Source: Insolitispirillum peregrinum (GTDB taxonomy: Bacteria; Pseudomonadota; Alphaproteobacteria; Rhodospirillales; Rhodospirillaceae). From it: a stretch of 64,000 bases of DNA. The notes under the pieces were generated by a model. That model was not told the DNA's origin. It ran no database searches and saw only the letters and a program-made list of their open reading frames with translations. Made by a program: the position numbers and the translations under genes. Positions 26,138 through 35,232 of this stretch are shown piece by piece (positions within the stretch are counted from its first letter, which is position 1; each line of letters begins with the position of its first letter). The DNA lies in assembly GCF_042665255.1 (NCBI RefSeq), contig NZ_JBHTCD010000012.1. One strand, given 5' to 3'.

Positions 26138-26789
26138 CGGCATGTCCTCCTGTTGCCGGCAAAGCCGTTTGGCGCACCAGTTCGGCCACCGACAGGCACA
26201 ACAGCCGCGACACCCGCCCCTGCACGCTGGCACAGGCGTTATAGGCCACCGAAGCCGGAATGGCCACCGCCAGCCCGACAGCGGTGGTGATCAGGGCCTC
26301 GGCAATGCCGGGGGCAACGGTGGCCAGACTGGTGTTCTGTGACTGGGCGATGCCCAGAAAGGCATGCATGATGCCCCAGACGGTGCCGAACAGGCCGATG
26401 AACGGCGATGCCGACCCCAGTGCCGCCAACAGCGGCAGCCGCTTTTCCACCGCCAGACATTCCGCCGCCACCCCGTCGCGCAAGGCCCGTTCCAGCCGGT
26501 CACGCTGGGCATTGAGGGTATCACCGACGGCGGTCTTGCTCCCTTCCTGCCCGGCGGCGTCGATCAGACGGCGGGTCAGCGGCTGGGATGCCGGAATGGC
26601 TGTCGCGCCACTGCGCACCCAGTGGTCAAAGGCCCGCGCCTGCCGCTGGAACCGGCCCAGCACCAGCACCTTTTCAGCAATCACCCCCCAGCACAGCACC
26701 GAACATCCGGCCAGCACAAGCAACACGACCTGCACACCGGCAGTCGCCTGCAACAACAGCGAAGACAAAGACAGATCAACAGGAGGCAT
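26127..26789 (-). CDS. exbB: ExbB biopolymer transport protein (MotA/TolQ/ExbB family)
   Basis: The 220-residue protein has three membrane helices, with the family's LPLLAALGSASPFIGLFGTV and VAPGIAEALITTAVGLAVAI regions. It makes the proton-conducting stator with ExbD and drives TonB. The ATG at 26789 (a GTG precedes it) has GGAG seven bases upstream. The order on the minus strand is receptor, exbB, exbD, tonB, with a 55-base gap after the receptor gene, so all four are probably one iron-regulated transcript. Confidence 0.93.
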   Translation of the reverse strand: MPPVDLSLSSLLLQATAGVQVVLLVLAGCSVLCWGVIAEKVLVLGRFQRQARAFDHWVRSGATAIPASQPLTRRLIDAAGQEGSKTAVGDTLNAQRDRLERALRDGVAAECLAVEKRLPLLAALGSASPFIGLFGTVWGIMHAFLGIAQSQNTSLATVAPGIAEALITTAVGLAVAIPASVAYNACASVQGRVSRLLCLSVAELVRQTALPATGGHADAA

Positions 26790-26844
26790 CACAGGACTCC
26801 GAACAAGGAAGCCCCCATCCCGGAGAACAGGGGCTTCGAGGAAC

Positions 26845-29037
26845 TTACATCTCGGCTTTCAGCGTCAGCATCACGCTGCGCGGTTCGCCGTACATGTTGT
26901 TGGTGGTGCTGCGCATGGTGGCCCAGTATTCGGTATCGAAAACGTTGTTGACGGTCAGGTCCGCCGACAGGTGATCGCTGATCTTGTAGCCAATCTGCGC
27001 ATCGACTACCGCGTAGGCATCCTGTTCCAGTCTGGTGCCGGTGGCCCATGTGCGGCTTTTGGCCAGTACGCCACTGCCGAGGCTGAAGTCCTTCAGCACA
27101 CCATCGTCAAAGCTGTACATCCCCCACAGTTTGACCGTGTGCTTTGGCTCCCAGGTGGTGAAGGTGGCACCGGTGTTGCGGGTGTCGCGCAGGTACTGGT
27201 TCAGCAGGTAGGTATAACTGCCGGTCAGCTTCAGGTTTTCCAGCGGACGACCCGAAATTTCCAGATCAACCCCCTTGCTTTCCACCTTGCCCGCCGCAAT
27301 CGAGTAATTGGTATCGTTGGGGTCGGTGATTGCCCGGTTGACATCGCGCAGCAGGAACACCGCCGCCGAAGCATTGACCGTGTCGTTAAACAGGCTGTTC
27401 TTGACCCCGACTTCGGTCTGCCAGCCGGTGCGTGGCGGCAGGGTCGTTCCGGCCGAGGTGGTCGCCGTCTGCGGCACAAAAATCTCGGAATAGCTGCCGT
27501 ACAGCGAGGTTTCCGGCGTCACGGCCAGCGTCACCCCGCCATAGGGGGTAAACTCGTTCTGCGCCTTGCCGCCCTGCGACCAGTTCCCCCACACCGACGA
27601 GGACATCGAGCGGGAGTCGGAATCAAAGCTGGTGTTGCGCCCGCCAACGATCACCGTCAGCGGGTCGAGAATCTGCAACCGCGCCTGACCGTACTGGCCA
27701 AACTGGGTCATGCGGGTTTCCCCGCCGGTGCTGCGCGACAAGTTGCCCTGACTGAGGGTACTGCCATTCGACACCACCACCCCGGCCTGCGTTGCCCGTC
27801 CGCGCACCCAGTCCTGATCATAGATATCCAGATTGCTGCCCAGCAGCAGGGTATGCTCGCGGCCAAAGGCCTGGAACGGCCCGGTGACATAGGCATCCAG
27901 TCCCTTGCGATAATAGGTCGCCTCGGCATCGCGGGTGGTGTAGGTGGTGGTATAGGTGGCCGGATTGACGCTGCCCGCATAGCCGTCATCCCACGAGAAT
28001 TTCTGCTCGCGCCAACTGGCGGCAATCTTTGCGCTCCAGCCATGACCAAAGCGGTGTTCGGCGTCAATTTTTTCTTCGTGCGTCACCCAGTCGGCGCTGG
28101 TCCACGAGGTGTTGAAGTTGGTCGAGCGGTCCAGCCCCATGCTGAGGCCGGTGCTGTAGGTCGGCACCCCGGAAAACAGCCCGGTGTCATCGTGCTGCCA
28201 GGTCGAAGAGTAGCCAAAGGTCCAGTCCGGAGTCGGCTTGAACTCCAGAATGCCATAGCCCAGCAGCTTTTCCGAATGGACGCCGCTGTAAAAATAGTCG
28301 CGGTCGGTGTGGGCCACCACAAAGCGTCCGTTCAGGCGACCATCGGTGGTCAGCGGGGTGCTGAGATCAGCGGTTTCGCGGCTATAGTCCCACGAGCCAA
28401 TCGCCACCGTTGCCTGTCCCTTCAGCTCTTCGGTCGGGCGCTTGCGCACCAGATTGACCGACCCCGCCGGGTCACTGCTGCCCTGCAACAGCCCCGACGG
28501 GCCGCGCAGGACTTCGATACGGTCATAGACCGCCGTGTCAAACTGCTGATAACCACTCAGGCCATCATAGGTCGGCATGCCATCATGCATCACCGACAGG
28601 GCATAGCCGCGCGACTGGTACCAGCTTTGGGCGTTGTCATTCGGGCGCACCGTTACTCCCGGTGCCCAGACCAGAGCGTGATCGACATCGGTCAGATGCT
28701 GGTCATCAAGCTGTTCGCGGGTGATCACCGACACCGAATTGGGAATGTCCTTCAGCTTTGCCGGGACCTTGCCCGCCACCGTCGCTGCCTTGGGGGCATA
28801 GGTCCCGCTGCCTTCGGACACCGCACTCAGGGGCGCGGTCTGGGTGTCGGTGATCGCCAGTTCCGGCAGAACGACGGCGCTATCGTCCGGAGTTGCGGTT
28901 TCGGTTGCAGTCTCGGCATGGACCATACCCACCGGGGCCATAGCCGCCGATCCGACCAGCACCATCCCCAGCGCAGGGATCAAGGACATGCGGGCGCGCC
29001 TCCCGCTGCGGGAGCGCACAATAAAAGCGTTTGTCAT
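26845..29037 (-). CDS. TonB-dependent siderophore receptor
   Basis: The 730-residue outer-membrane receptor has a signal peptide (cleaved near GMVHA, residue 41), then a TonB-box-like LPELAITDT. A plug domain follows (about 85-210; LKDIPNSVSVITREQLDD, APGVTVRPND, YQSRGYALSVMHDG, RIEVLRGPSGLLQGSSDPAG). The rest is a 22-strand barrel of the FpvA/FoxA/FhuE type, ending SVMLTLKAEM. The LRGPSGLLQG...PAGSVNLVRKRP motif is typical of siderophore rather than B12 receptors. With the FhuC-like ATPase and siderophore genes at 0.2-3.5 kb, a hydroxamate ligand is plausible but unproven. Confidence 0.92.
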   Translation of the reverse strand: MTNAFIVRSRSGRRARMSLIPALGMVLVGSAAMAPVGMVHAETATETATPDDSAVVLPELAITDTQTAPLSAVSEGSGTYAPKAATVAGKVPAKLKDIPNSVSVITREQLDDQHLTDVDHALVWAPGVTVRPNDNAQSWYQSRGYALSVMHDGMPTYDGLSGYQQFDTAVYDRIEVLRGPSGLLQGSSDPAGSVNLVRKRPTEELKGQATVAIGSWDYSRETADLSTPLTTDGRLNGRFVVAHTDRDYFYSGVHSEKLLGYGILEFKPTPDWTFGYSSTWQHDDTGLFSGVPTYSTGLSMGLDRSTNFNTSWTSADWVTHEEKIDAEHRFGHGWSAKIAASWREQKFSWDDGYAGSVNPATYTTTYTTRDAEATYYRKGLDAYVTGPFQAFGREHTLLLGSNLDIYDQDWVRGRATQAGVVVSNGSTLSQGNLSRSTGGETRMTQFGQYGQARLQILDPLTVIVGGRNTSFDSDSRSMSSSVWGNWSQGGKAQNEFTPYGGVTLAVTPETSLYGSYSEIFVPQTATTSAGTTLPPRTGWQTEVGVKNSLFNDTVNASAAVFLLRDVNRAITDPNDTNYSIAAGKVESKGVDLEISGRPLENLKLTGSYTYLLNQYLRDTRNTGATFTTWEPKHTVKLWGMYSFDDGVLKDFSLGSGVLAKSRTWATGTRLEQDAYAVVDAQIGYKISDHLSADLTVNNVFDTEYWATMRSTTNNMYGEPRSVMLTLKAEM

Positions 29038-29054
29038 GAAAAATCCGTTCCCCC

Positions 29055-29085
29055 GGGCTGCCTCCCCTCAGGACATGGGCAGCCC
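29055..29085. other. inverted repeat in the leader of the siderophore receptor gene
   Basis: GGGCTGCC and GGCAGCCC, separated by 15 bases, form a stem upstream of the receptor start, in the 77-base gap after the DUF2946 gene. A G-rich segment and the start codon follow within about 20 bases. It could be an mRNA structure that separates the two genes, but there is no clear T-run, so it is not called as a terminator. Confidence 0.4.
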
Positions 29086-29114
29086 GTCATCGAAAACTGT
29101 TGGTGTTGTGTTTT

Positions 29115-29534
29115 TCAAACAGGGAAGGATGGAACCGGGGGAGCCCGCGGATGGTGGGCGGCGAGAAACTGCGCCAGCGGGCGTACCGAAACATCAGGCC
29201 GCCAGCCGCTATCCGCCTGCTGTTCCTGCACCCGTTCCAGCAGGACCGGAGCCGATGGCAGCGGCCCGTTGCCAGCCACCAGCGGCAGGCAGAACAGGCA
29301 GCTTTTCGTTTCCTTGGGCGGGGCAGGAAGTGATGGATCATCCTGCAGGGATACATAATGGATCCCGTCCGGTGTACAGATGGCCAGAACGCCATCCGGG
29401 ACGGCCTGCATCAACGGCTGGACACCCGGAGTCGGGCCGAGAATTTGCAGGAACAGCACGCAGCACAGCACCCACGCGGTAAACCGGCGGGACCCCAAAG
29501 GCGCAATCAGGCGGGACCATGGCTGTTTTGTCAT
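29115..29534 (-). CDS. DUF2946 family protein
   Basis: The 139-residue protein has an N-terminal hydrophobic segment (FTAWVLCCVLFLQILG) and the CxxC motif in ETKSCLFCLPLV that marks DUF2946. Members are commonly found beside TonB-dependent receptors and copper proteins and may handle a metal at the membrane or in the periplasm; the biochemical role is unknown. The start at 29534 has AAGGGA upstream, whereas a start 24 bases earlier is unsupported. It is the first gene of the receptor-exbBD-tonB run. Confidence 0.72.
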   Translation of the reverse strand: MTKQPWSRLIAPLGSRRFTAWVLCCVLFLQILGPTPGVQPLMQAVPDGVLAICTPDGIHYVSLQDDPSLPAPPKETKSCLFCLPLVAGNGPLPSAPVLLERVQEQQADSGWRPDVSVRPLAQFLAAHHPRAPPVPSFPV

Positions 29535-29835
29535 TTTCCCTTGATAGGGCAAATACATGCAAAAAAACAGGGTCTATTTTCACCATCACGGACTGCGCCG
29601 ATCAGACAGGCACACGCATACTCCGTCGGTATCGCCCCTCCCGGGTCGGGGTGCATTATAACCATCACAAGACAGAATGTGTCTGAGTGGAAATGTTTAT
29701 AAATATTCAAGCGAACAACTCTTACCACAATGGTAATTTATCCACGCATATGACGCCGTTTAACCGGGATATGAAAGAAAAGCATCCCTTGCAGGTTATC
29801 CGGTGTAAGTATTAACCAAACAAAGGGTGGGTATC

Positions 29836-30201
29836 ATGTTTCTGCGCAAGACTCTGCTGGCGACCGCTGTCGCCGCCGCGGCGCTGACCTCTTCGGTTGC
29901 TTTTGCTGCTGGCAAGCAGGACTTTACGCTGACCAACAAGACCGGCTACGTGATCAACGAAGTGTATGTCTCGCCGTCGAAGTCTGACGACTGGCAGGAC
30001 GATGTTCTCGGCCAGGATACCCTGGACAACGGCCAGACTGTCCACATCAAGTTCTCGCGCGCCACTCAGGCTTGCGAATGGGACCTGAAGGTGACCTACA
30101 CCGACGGCGAAAGCGCCGAGTGGGAAAACTTCAACCTGTGTGAAGTGTCGAAGATCCGCATCTTCTACAATAACGGCGAAACCTCGGCCGAATACGAATA
30201 A
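29836..30201 (+). CDS. small secreted periplasmic protein, conserved, function unknown
   Basis: The 121-residue precursor has a clear signal peptide (MFLRKTLLATAVAAAALTSS, cleavage near AFA-AG). A compact acidic domain follows, with FTLTNKTGYVINEVYVSPSK, DDWQDDVLGQDTL and two cysteines (ACEWDLKV, NLCEVSKIRI) that could form one disulfide. Similar small beta-rich proteins occur in other Alphaproteobacteria and are sometimes misnamed as enzymes; no activity is known to me. AAAGGG lies about eight bases before the ATG. A strong terminator follows, so the gene is monocistronic and perhaps well expressed. Confidence 0.75.
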   Translation: MFLRKTLLATAVAAAALTSSVAFAAGKQDFTLTNKTGYVINEVYVSPSKSDDWQDDVLGQDTLDNGQTVHIKFSRATQACEWDLKVTYTDGESAEWENFNLCEVSKIRIFYNNGETSAEYE

Positions 30202-30223
30202 GCCTGTCTCAGGCCCTGATCAG

Positions 30224-30260
30224 CCCCCCTTACGGGTTTCCCCCCGTAAGGGGGGTTTTT
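30224..30260 (+). terminator. rho-independent terminator
   Basis: CCCCCCTTACGGG pairs with CCCGTAAGGGGGG across a short pyrimidine loop and is followed by TTTTT. It ends the small periplasmic protein gene and faces the convergent sixA stop codon. Confidence 0.9.
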
Positions 30261-30262
30261 CA

Positions 30263-30802
30263 TTATGCCAAATCCTTGGGCCGAACAAAGTCGTCCACCC
30301 AGCCGGTGCCTCCGGCCAGCTCGCTCCAGTCAACCGACAGTCCCAGCGTTGCCAGCGCGGCAGTGGGAAACTTGTGGCGCAGGCGGTGCACCGGGTGATC
30401 GCGGTCGGCGTCCTGCTGGCCACTGCTCAGATGCAGGGCCAGGTCCTCCAGCGCCGGATTGTGCCCGACCACCATCACCACCCGCGCCTCTGGCGGGCAG
30501 GCGCGCAGACGATCCAGCAGGGCGCTGGCCTCAAAGGTATACAGCGCATCCTCATGCACAATCGGCACCGGCGGCAAGGCCGGCCGCATCAGATCGAGCG
30601 TCTGGCGCGCCCGGCGGGCGGTCGAGCACAGCACCAGATCGGGCCGGAGCGGTGTCCGGGTCAGATGGCGGGCCATGCGCGGCGCAGCCTGCCGCCCGCG
30701 CGCGGCTAACGGACGTTCGTGATCTTCGAGGGTCGGGTCATCCCAGTCCGATTTGGCATGGCGCAGCAACAGCAGGTAATGGCGGGCGGCGGGGCGGGTC
30801 AT
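30263..30802 (-). CDS. sixA: phosphohistidine phosphatase, SixA-like histidine phosphatase family
   Basis: The 179-residue protein has the RHG-type catalytic motif LLRHAKSDWDD, the second arginine in CSTARRARQTLDLM and the catalytic histidine in VVMVVGHNPALEDLA. SixA removes phosphate from histidine phosphotransfer proteins, including nitrogen-type PTS NPr. The ATG at 30802 has GGAGG six bases upstream and is preferred over one 27 bases earlier. It is divergent from ppk1. Confidence 0.87.
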   Translation of the reverse strand: MTRPAARHYLLLLRHAKSDWDDPTLEDHERPLAARGRQAAPRMARHLTRTPLRPDLVLCSTARRARQTLDLMRPALPPVPIVHEDALYTFEASALLDRLRACPPEARVVMVVGHNPALEDLALHLSSGQQDADRDHPVHRLRHKFPTAALATLGLSVDWSELAGGTGWVDDFVRPKDLA

Positions 30803-31018
30803 GGCGAGCCTCCGAGATGCCGGAATCACAGACGAAAGACCGCCGAAACGGCGGCAAACCCAGCCTTTGTTTATAGAACCCCTTGCCTTCCGGCGAGGGC
30901 CTTTGCACGCCTGTCACGAAAGTTTCATGCTATGCTGGGCAAAACACTGGCAAACACCCGTATGAATAACCGGTTCTTCGGGCTTGCCGCAGGCCCTTGC
31001 TGGAGATGTTCTTTTCAA

Positions 31019-33457
31019 ATGACCGACGACAAGACTGACGACCGTACCGCCGCTCCGGCAGAGTCCCGCCCGCAGACTGTATCCCCGGCCGCCAAACCCG
31101 CAGCGGCCAAACGCCCGGCGGCGCGCAGCCGGACCCGCAGTCCTGCCGCGGCGGTCAGCCCGGCAACCAGCACCACCTCTGGCCGGATCGCGGCAAAGAT
31201 CAAGCCACAAGAACCGGTTCAGGCACCACCGGTGCACGCACCGCAGGATGCCGCCCCCTTGCCGCAGGAGACCGCCCCCGTGACCATTGATGCCCTCCCC
31301 GTTCTGCCGACTCCGCAGGCCATTCCGGCTGCCGCCATCCCGGCGATCACCTTTGAAAGCCCGGAACGCTTCATCAACCGCGAATTGTCGTGGCTGGCCT
31401 TCAACACCCGCGTGCTCGAAGAAGCCCTCAACAAGCGCCATCCGCTGCTCGAACGCCTGCGGTTCCTGTCGATTTCGGCCTCGAACCTGGACGAATTCTA
31501 CATGGTGCGTGTTGCCGGGCTGAAGGGACAGGTCCATGCAGGCGTCACCTCGATCAGTCAGGACGGCCTGACCCCGGCCCAGCAGCTTGATGCCATCAAC
31601 AAGGAAGCCCGCCGCCTGATCGAGCTGCAGCAGGTGGTCTGGCGCGGCCTGCAGGAAAAGATGGCGCTTGAAGGCATTTTCGTGGTCGGCAAGGCCGACC
31701 TGTCCGCCGACGACCGCCAGTGGCTGGAAGGCCACTTCCTCGACCATATTTTCCCGGTGCTGACGCCGCTGGCCATCGACCCGGCGCACCCGTTCCCGTT
31801 CATCCCCAATCTGGCCCACGCCCTGGTGCTGCTGCTGACCCGCATCGAGGATCAGGAGCAACTGCGCGCTCTGGTACCCCTGCCGACCCAGTTGCAGCGC
31901 TTCATCCGCCTGCCGGGCTCCACCATGCGCTTCCTGCCGCTGGAAGACGTGGTCAAGCTGTTCCTGCACAAGCTGTTCCCCGGCTTTGAAGTCAATCAGG
32001 CCGGTCATTTCCGGGTGATCCGCGATTCCGAAATGGAAATCGACGAAGAAGCCGAAGATCTGGTGCGGTCGTTTGAAACGGCGCTGAAGCGCCGCCGTCG
32101 CGGTCACTGCATCCGCCTGACGCTGAACGCCAGCATGCCGACCGACCTGTTCCACCTGATCTGTGATGAACTGGACGTCGCCGACGAAGACGTGTTCCGC
32201 ATCGACGGCCTGATCGGGATGGCCGATACCTCGAAGCTGATCACCGACGAACGCCCGGACCTGTGCTTTGTGCCGTTCAACGCCCGCTTCCCTGAACGCA
32301 TCCGCGATTTCGGCGGCGACTGCTTTGCCGCCATCCGCAAAAAGGACATTCTGGTTCACCACCCCTATGAATCCTTTGACGTGGTGGTGCAGTTCCTGCG
32401 GCAGGCGGCGCGGGATCCGAACGTGGTGTCGATCAAGCAGACCCTTTACCGCACCTCCAAGGGCAGCCCGATCGTTGCCGCGCTGGTCGAAGCCGCCGAA
32501 GCGGGCAAGACCGTCACCGCGATGGTCGAGCTGAAGGCCCGCTTTGACGAAGAAGCCAACATCCAGTGGGCGCGCGATCTGGAACGTGCCGGGGTGAACG
32601 TGGTCTATGGCTTCATCGACCTCAAGACCCACGCCAAGATCAGTCTGGTGAGCCGCCGCGAAGGAGGAGACCTGCGCTCCTACGTCCACTTTGGCACCGG
32701 CAACTATCACCCGATCACCGCCAAGATTTACACCGACCTCAGCTTTTTCACCTCCGACCCGGGGCTGACCCGCGATGCGGCCAAGGCATTCAACTTCATG
32801 ACCGGCTACGCCCGGCCGGAAAAGATGGAAAAGCTCAACATTGCCCCGCTTGGCCTGCGCTCGACCATCATCGGGTTGATCGAGGACGAAATCGCCCACG
32901 CCAAGGCCGGTCGCCCGGCCAGCATCTGGGCCAAGATGAACTCGCTGGTCGACGGCAAGCTGATTGACAAGCTCTATGAAGCCTCCTGCGCCGGTGTCAC
33001 CGTCCAGTTGCTGATCCGTGGCATTTGCTGCCTGCGGCCGGGCGTGCCGGGGCTGTCGGAAAACATCCACGTCCGCACCATCGTCGGGCGGTTCCTCGAA
33101 CATTCGCGCATCCTGTGCTTTGGCAACGGCCACGCCATGCCGTCGGCCCATGCCAAGGTGTTCATCTCCTCCGCCGACTGGATGCCGCGCAACATGCTCA
33201 GCCGGGTGGAATCGTTCGTTCCGCTGGAAAACCCGACCGTGCATGAACAGGTTCTCGACCAGATCATGGTGGCGAACTTCAAGGATCAGGCGCAAAGCTG
33301 GGTGTTGCAGCCCGATGGCGTGTTCCAGCGGGTCGAGTGCGAGGACGGAGCCTTCTCGGCCCACACCTACTTCATGACCAACCCCAGCCTGTCGGGCCGT
33401 GGCTCGGCGGTCCAGCACCAGCAGCGCCGCGTCCCCCGGCTGGCGCTGAAGGACTAG
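31019..33457 (+). CDS. ppk1: polyphosphate kinase 1
   Basis: The 812-residue enzyme makes polyphosphate from ATP. A disordered Ala/Pro/Lys-rich N-terminus of about 110 residues precedes the four-domain PPK1 core, which starts at ERFINRELSWLAFNTRVLEE. The two catalytic histidine regions are HAKISLVSRREGG and GRFLEHSRILCFGNG; YVHFGTGNYHP is also typical. The ATG at 31019 is chosen because it is the last start before the core and because the region further upstream overlaps sixA. GGAG lies about 13 bases upstream, longer than usual. The TAG stop is joined to a module A repeat. The ppx gene follows 217 bases downstream. Confidence 0.95.
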   Translation: MTDDKTDDRTAAPAESRPQTVSPAAKPAAAKRPAARSRTRSPAAAVSPATSTTSGRIAAKIKPQEPVQAPPVHAPQDAAPLPQETAPVTIDALPVLPTPQAIPAAAIPAITFESPERFINRELSWLAFNTRVLEEALNKRHPLLERLRFLSISASNLDEFYMVRVAGLKGQVHAGVTSISQDGLTPAQQLDAINKEARRLIELQQVVWRGLQEKMALEGIFVVGKADLSADDRQWLEGHFLDHIFPVLTPLAIDPAHPFPFIPNLAHALVLLLTRIEDQEQLRALVPLPTQLQRFIRLPGSTMRFLPLEDVVKLFLHKLFPGFEVNQAGHFRVIRDSEMEIDEEAEDLVRSFETALKRRRRGHCIRLTLNASMPTDLFHLICDELDVADEDVFRIDGLIGMADTSKLITDERPDLCFVPFNARFPERIRDFGGDCFAAIRKKDILVHHPYESFDVVVQFLRQAARDPNVVSIKQTLYRTSKGSPIVAALVEAAEAGKTVTAMVELKARFDEEANIQWARDLERAGVNVVYGFIDLKTHAKISLVSRREGGDLRSYVHFGTGNYHPITAKIYTDLSFFTSDPGLTRDAAKAFNFMTGYARPEKMEKLNIAPLGLRSTIIGLIEDEIAHAKAGRPASIWAKMNSLVDGKLIDKLYEASCAGVTVQLLIRGICCLRPGVPGLSENIHVRTIVGRFLEHSRILCFGNGHAMPSAHAKVFISSADWMPRNMLSRVESFVPLENPTVHEQVLDQIMVANFKDQAQSWVLQPDGVFQRVECEDGAFSAHTYFMTNPSLSGRGSAVQHQQRRVPRLALKD

Positions 33458-33458
33458 A

Positions 33459-33554
33459 GCATTGTGCGAAAAGTGGGAACCGGTTTTCGCAACAACAATG
33501 CGGCAATATAAAAAGTCAGGCCAGCGTGCCTGTGTCAGATTTAACGCACGCTGG
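33459..33554. repeat. module A + module B palindromic repeat next to the ppk1 stop
   Basis: In this reverse-orientation copy, module A (33459-33501) begins one base after the TAG of ppk1, reading TAGAGCATTGTGCGAAAAG. Module B (33521-33554) has the stem CCAGCGTGC/GCACGCTGG. It fills half of the gap between ppk1 and ppx and could form hairpins in the shared transcript. Confidence 0.87.
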
Positions 33555-33674
33555 TCCAGGCAGTACATCGCCGGTGAAATTCCCGCAGGGCAGGCCATAA
33601 AAAGGCCTGCCCTTTTGGGGGTATCGCGGTAAAGTCGTTAACCTTCATACAAAGACCAAAAGGCCATTCCGATC

Positions 33675-35180
33675 ATGATGCCAAAGGATTATTGGGCTAC
33701 CCCCCAAGCGCCGCGCCGCCGTCCCATCGGTATCATCGACATCGGTTCCAACACCGTCCGGCTGGTGGTCTATGATGGCCTGCACCGCACGCCGATGGCC
33801 CTGTTCAACGAAAAGGCCACCTGCGCCCTGGGGCTGACCCTGGAAAGCACCGGCCGCCTGAATCCCGACGGTGTACCGCTGGCCTATGCCGCCATCGAGC
33901 GGTTCGTGCGGCTGGCCAATGAAATGGACCTTGAACGGCTGGACGTGCTGGCCACCGCCGCCTGCCGTGATGCCGAAGATGGCCCGGCCTTCCTTGCCGA
34001 GATAGAGCGCCGCTGCAAGGTCCGCGTCCAGTTGCTGTCCGGCGAAGACGAAGCCCGCCGCGCCGCCTATGGGGTGATGTGCTCGCTGACCAACGCCGAC
34101 GGGCTGGTGTGCGATCTGGGCGGCGGCTCGCTGGAACTGGTGGTGGTTGACAGCATGACCTGCCACGCCTTCACCACCCTGCCGCTGGGGGTGCTGCGGC
34201 TGGCCTCCAACTCGGGCGGGGATAGCCAGAAAGCGGCCACGATGATCGATCAACGGCTGGCCAGCGTTGATTTTCTCGATCAGGTCAAGGGACGGCACCT
34301 GTATGCCGTCGGCGGATCATGGCGGGCGCTGGCCCAGATCATGATCGACCAGATGAACTATCCCCTGCACGTCCTCGACAATTTTTCCCTGCCCGCCGAC
34401 AAGGCGCTGGCGATGCTGAACCAGATCATCCAGCAGGGCCGCAAGCTGATCGAACGGGTCAAAAGCGTCTCGCGCAAGCGCATCCCCAACCTGCCGCTGG
34501 CGGCGCAACTGCTGGCCCGACTGATTGAAATGGCCCAGCCCGATCAGGTGGTGTTCAGCGTCTATGGAATGCGCGAGGGGCAGTTCTTCCTGTCGCTGCC
34601 CAAGGAGATGCAGGACGGAGACCCGTTGCTGTCCGCCGCCAGCGAATGGGCGCGCGCCGCCGGGCGGTTCCCGGAACACGGCTCGGAACTGATGGACTGG
34701 ATGCAGCCACTGTTCCCCGGCGAAACGGCGCATCTGGCCCGTCTGCGACAGGCGGCCTGCCTGCTGGGGGATATTTTCTGGAGCGAGCACCCCGATTACC
34801 GCGCCGAACAGGCCTTCCTGCGCATCCTGCGCCTGCCGTTCATGGGCATCGACCACACCGACCGCGCCGCTTTGGCGCTGGCGGTGTACTTCCGCTATAC
34901 CAGCGATGACAGTCTGGAAGTGGTGCAGCAGGCGCTGGCCTTGCTGCCGGAAGAGCGTATCGCACGCGTGCGCACTATCGGAGCCGCCCTGCGGCTGGGC
35001 CATACCCTGTCCGGTGGTGTGCCCGGCCTGCTGTCGCGCACCCGGCTGGAAAAGGGTGCGCAGGTGCTGATGCTGGCGGTGCCGGTGGATGATCCGGTGT
35101 TCCTGCCGGAGTCCTTTGAAAAGCGCCTGATCCGTCTGGCAGAAGAGGTCAGGTTGCCGCCGCGTCTGGCGCGAATTTGA
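33675..35180 (+). CDS. ppx: exopolyphosphatase (Ppx/GppA family)
   Basis: The 501-residue protein has the actin-like ATPase fold of Ppx/GppA: phosphate-1 motif IGIIDIGSNTVRLVVYD, LATAACRDAEDG, the catalytic-site GEDEARRAAYGV, and phosphate-2 motif VCDLGGGSLELVVV, followed by an HD-like C-terminal region. It removes terminal phosphate from polyphosphate or hydrolyses pppGpp. Placement after ppk1 favours polyphosphate turnover. Two ATGs (33675 and 33678) are adjacent, and the ribosome site is weak. Confidence 0.93.
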   Translation: MMPKDYWATPQAPRRRPIGIIDIGSNTVRLVVYDGLHRTPMALFNEKATCALGLTLESTGRLNPDGVPLAYAAIERFVRLANEMDLERLDVLATAACRDAEDGPAFLAEIERRCKVRVQLLSGEDEARRAAYGVMCSLTNADGLVCDLGGGSLELVVVDSMTCHAFTTLPLGVLRLASNSGGDSQKAATMIDQRLASVDFLDQVKGRHLYAVGGSWRALAQIMIDQMNYPLHVLDNFSLPADKALAMLNQIIQQGRKLIERVKSVSRKRIPNLPLAAQLLARLIEMAQPDQVVFSVYGMREGQFFLSLPKEMQDGDPLLSAASEWARAAGRFPEHGSELMDWMQPLFPGETAHLARLRQAACLLGDIFWSEHPDYRAEQAFLRILRLPFMGIDHTDRAALALAVYFRYTSDDSLEVVQQALALLPEERIARVRTIGAALRLGHTLSGGVPGLLSRTRLEKGAQVLMLAVPVDDPVFLPESFEKRLIRLAEEVRLPPRLARI

Positions 35181-35232
35181 TCCTCCATCCCCCGGAGCAA
35201 TGACTGCATCACTCCGGGGGAAGGGATCAGTT

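Noticed and set aside
26260..29358. A 1032-codon plus-strand open frame
   Set aside because: It covers exbB and the siderophore receptor in antisense; both have full family matches, and the frame has no known domain. Long antisense frames are common in GC-rich genes.
29641..29835. A Fur box before the DUF2946/receptor operon
   Set aside because: The region is AT-rich, but I found no stretch with adequate match on both halves, so it is not listed.
30914..33598. An 894-codon minus-strand open frame
   Set aside because: It is antisense to ppk1, which has all its catalytic motifs. Composition (His, Gln, Arg) is that of a GC-rich shadow frame.
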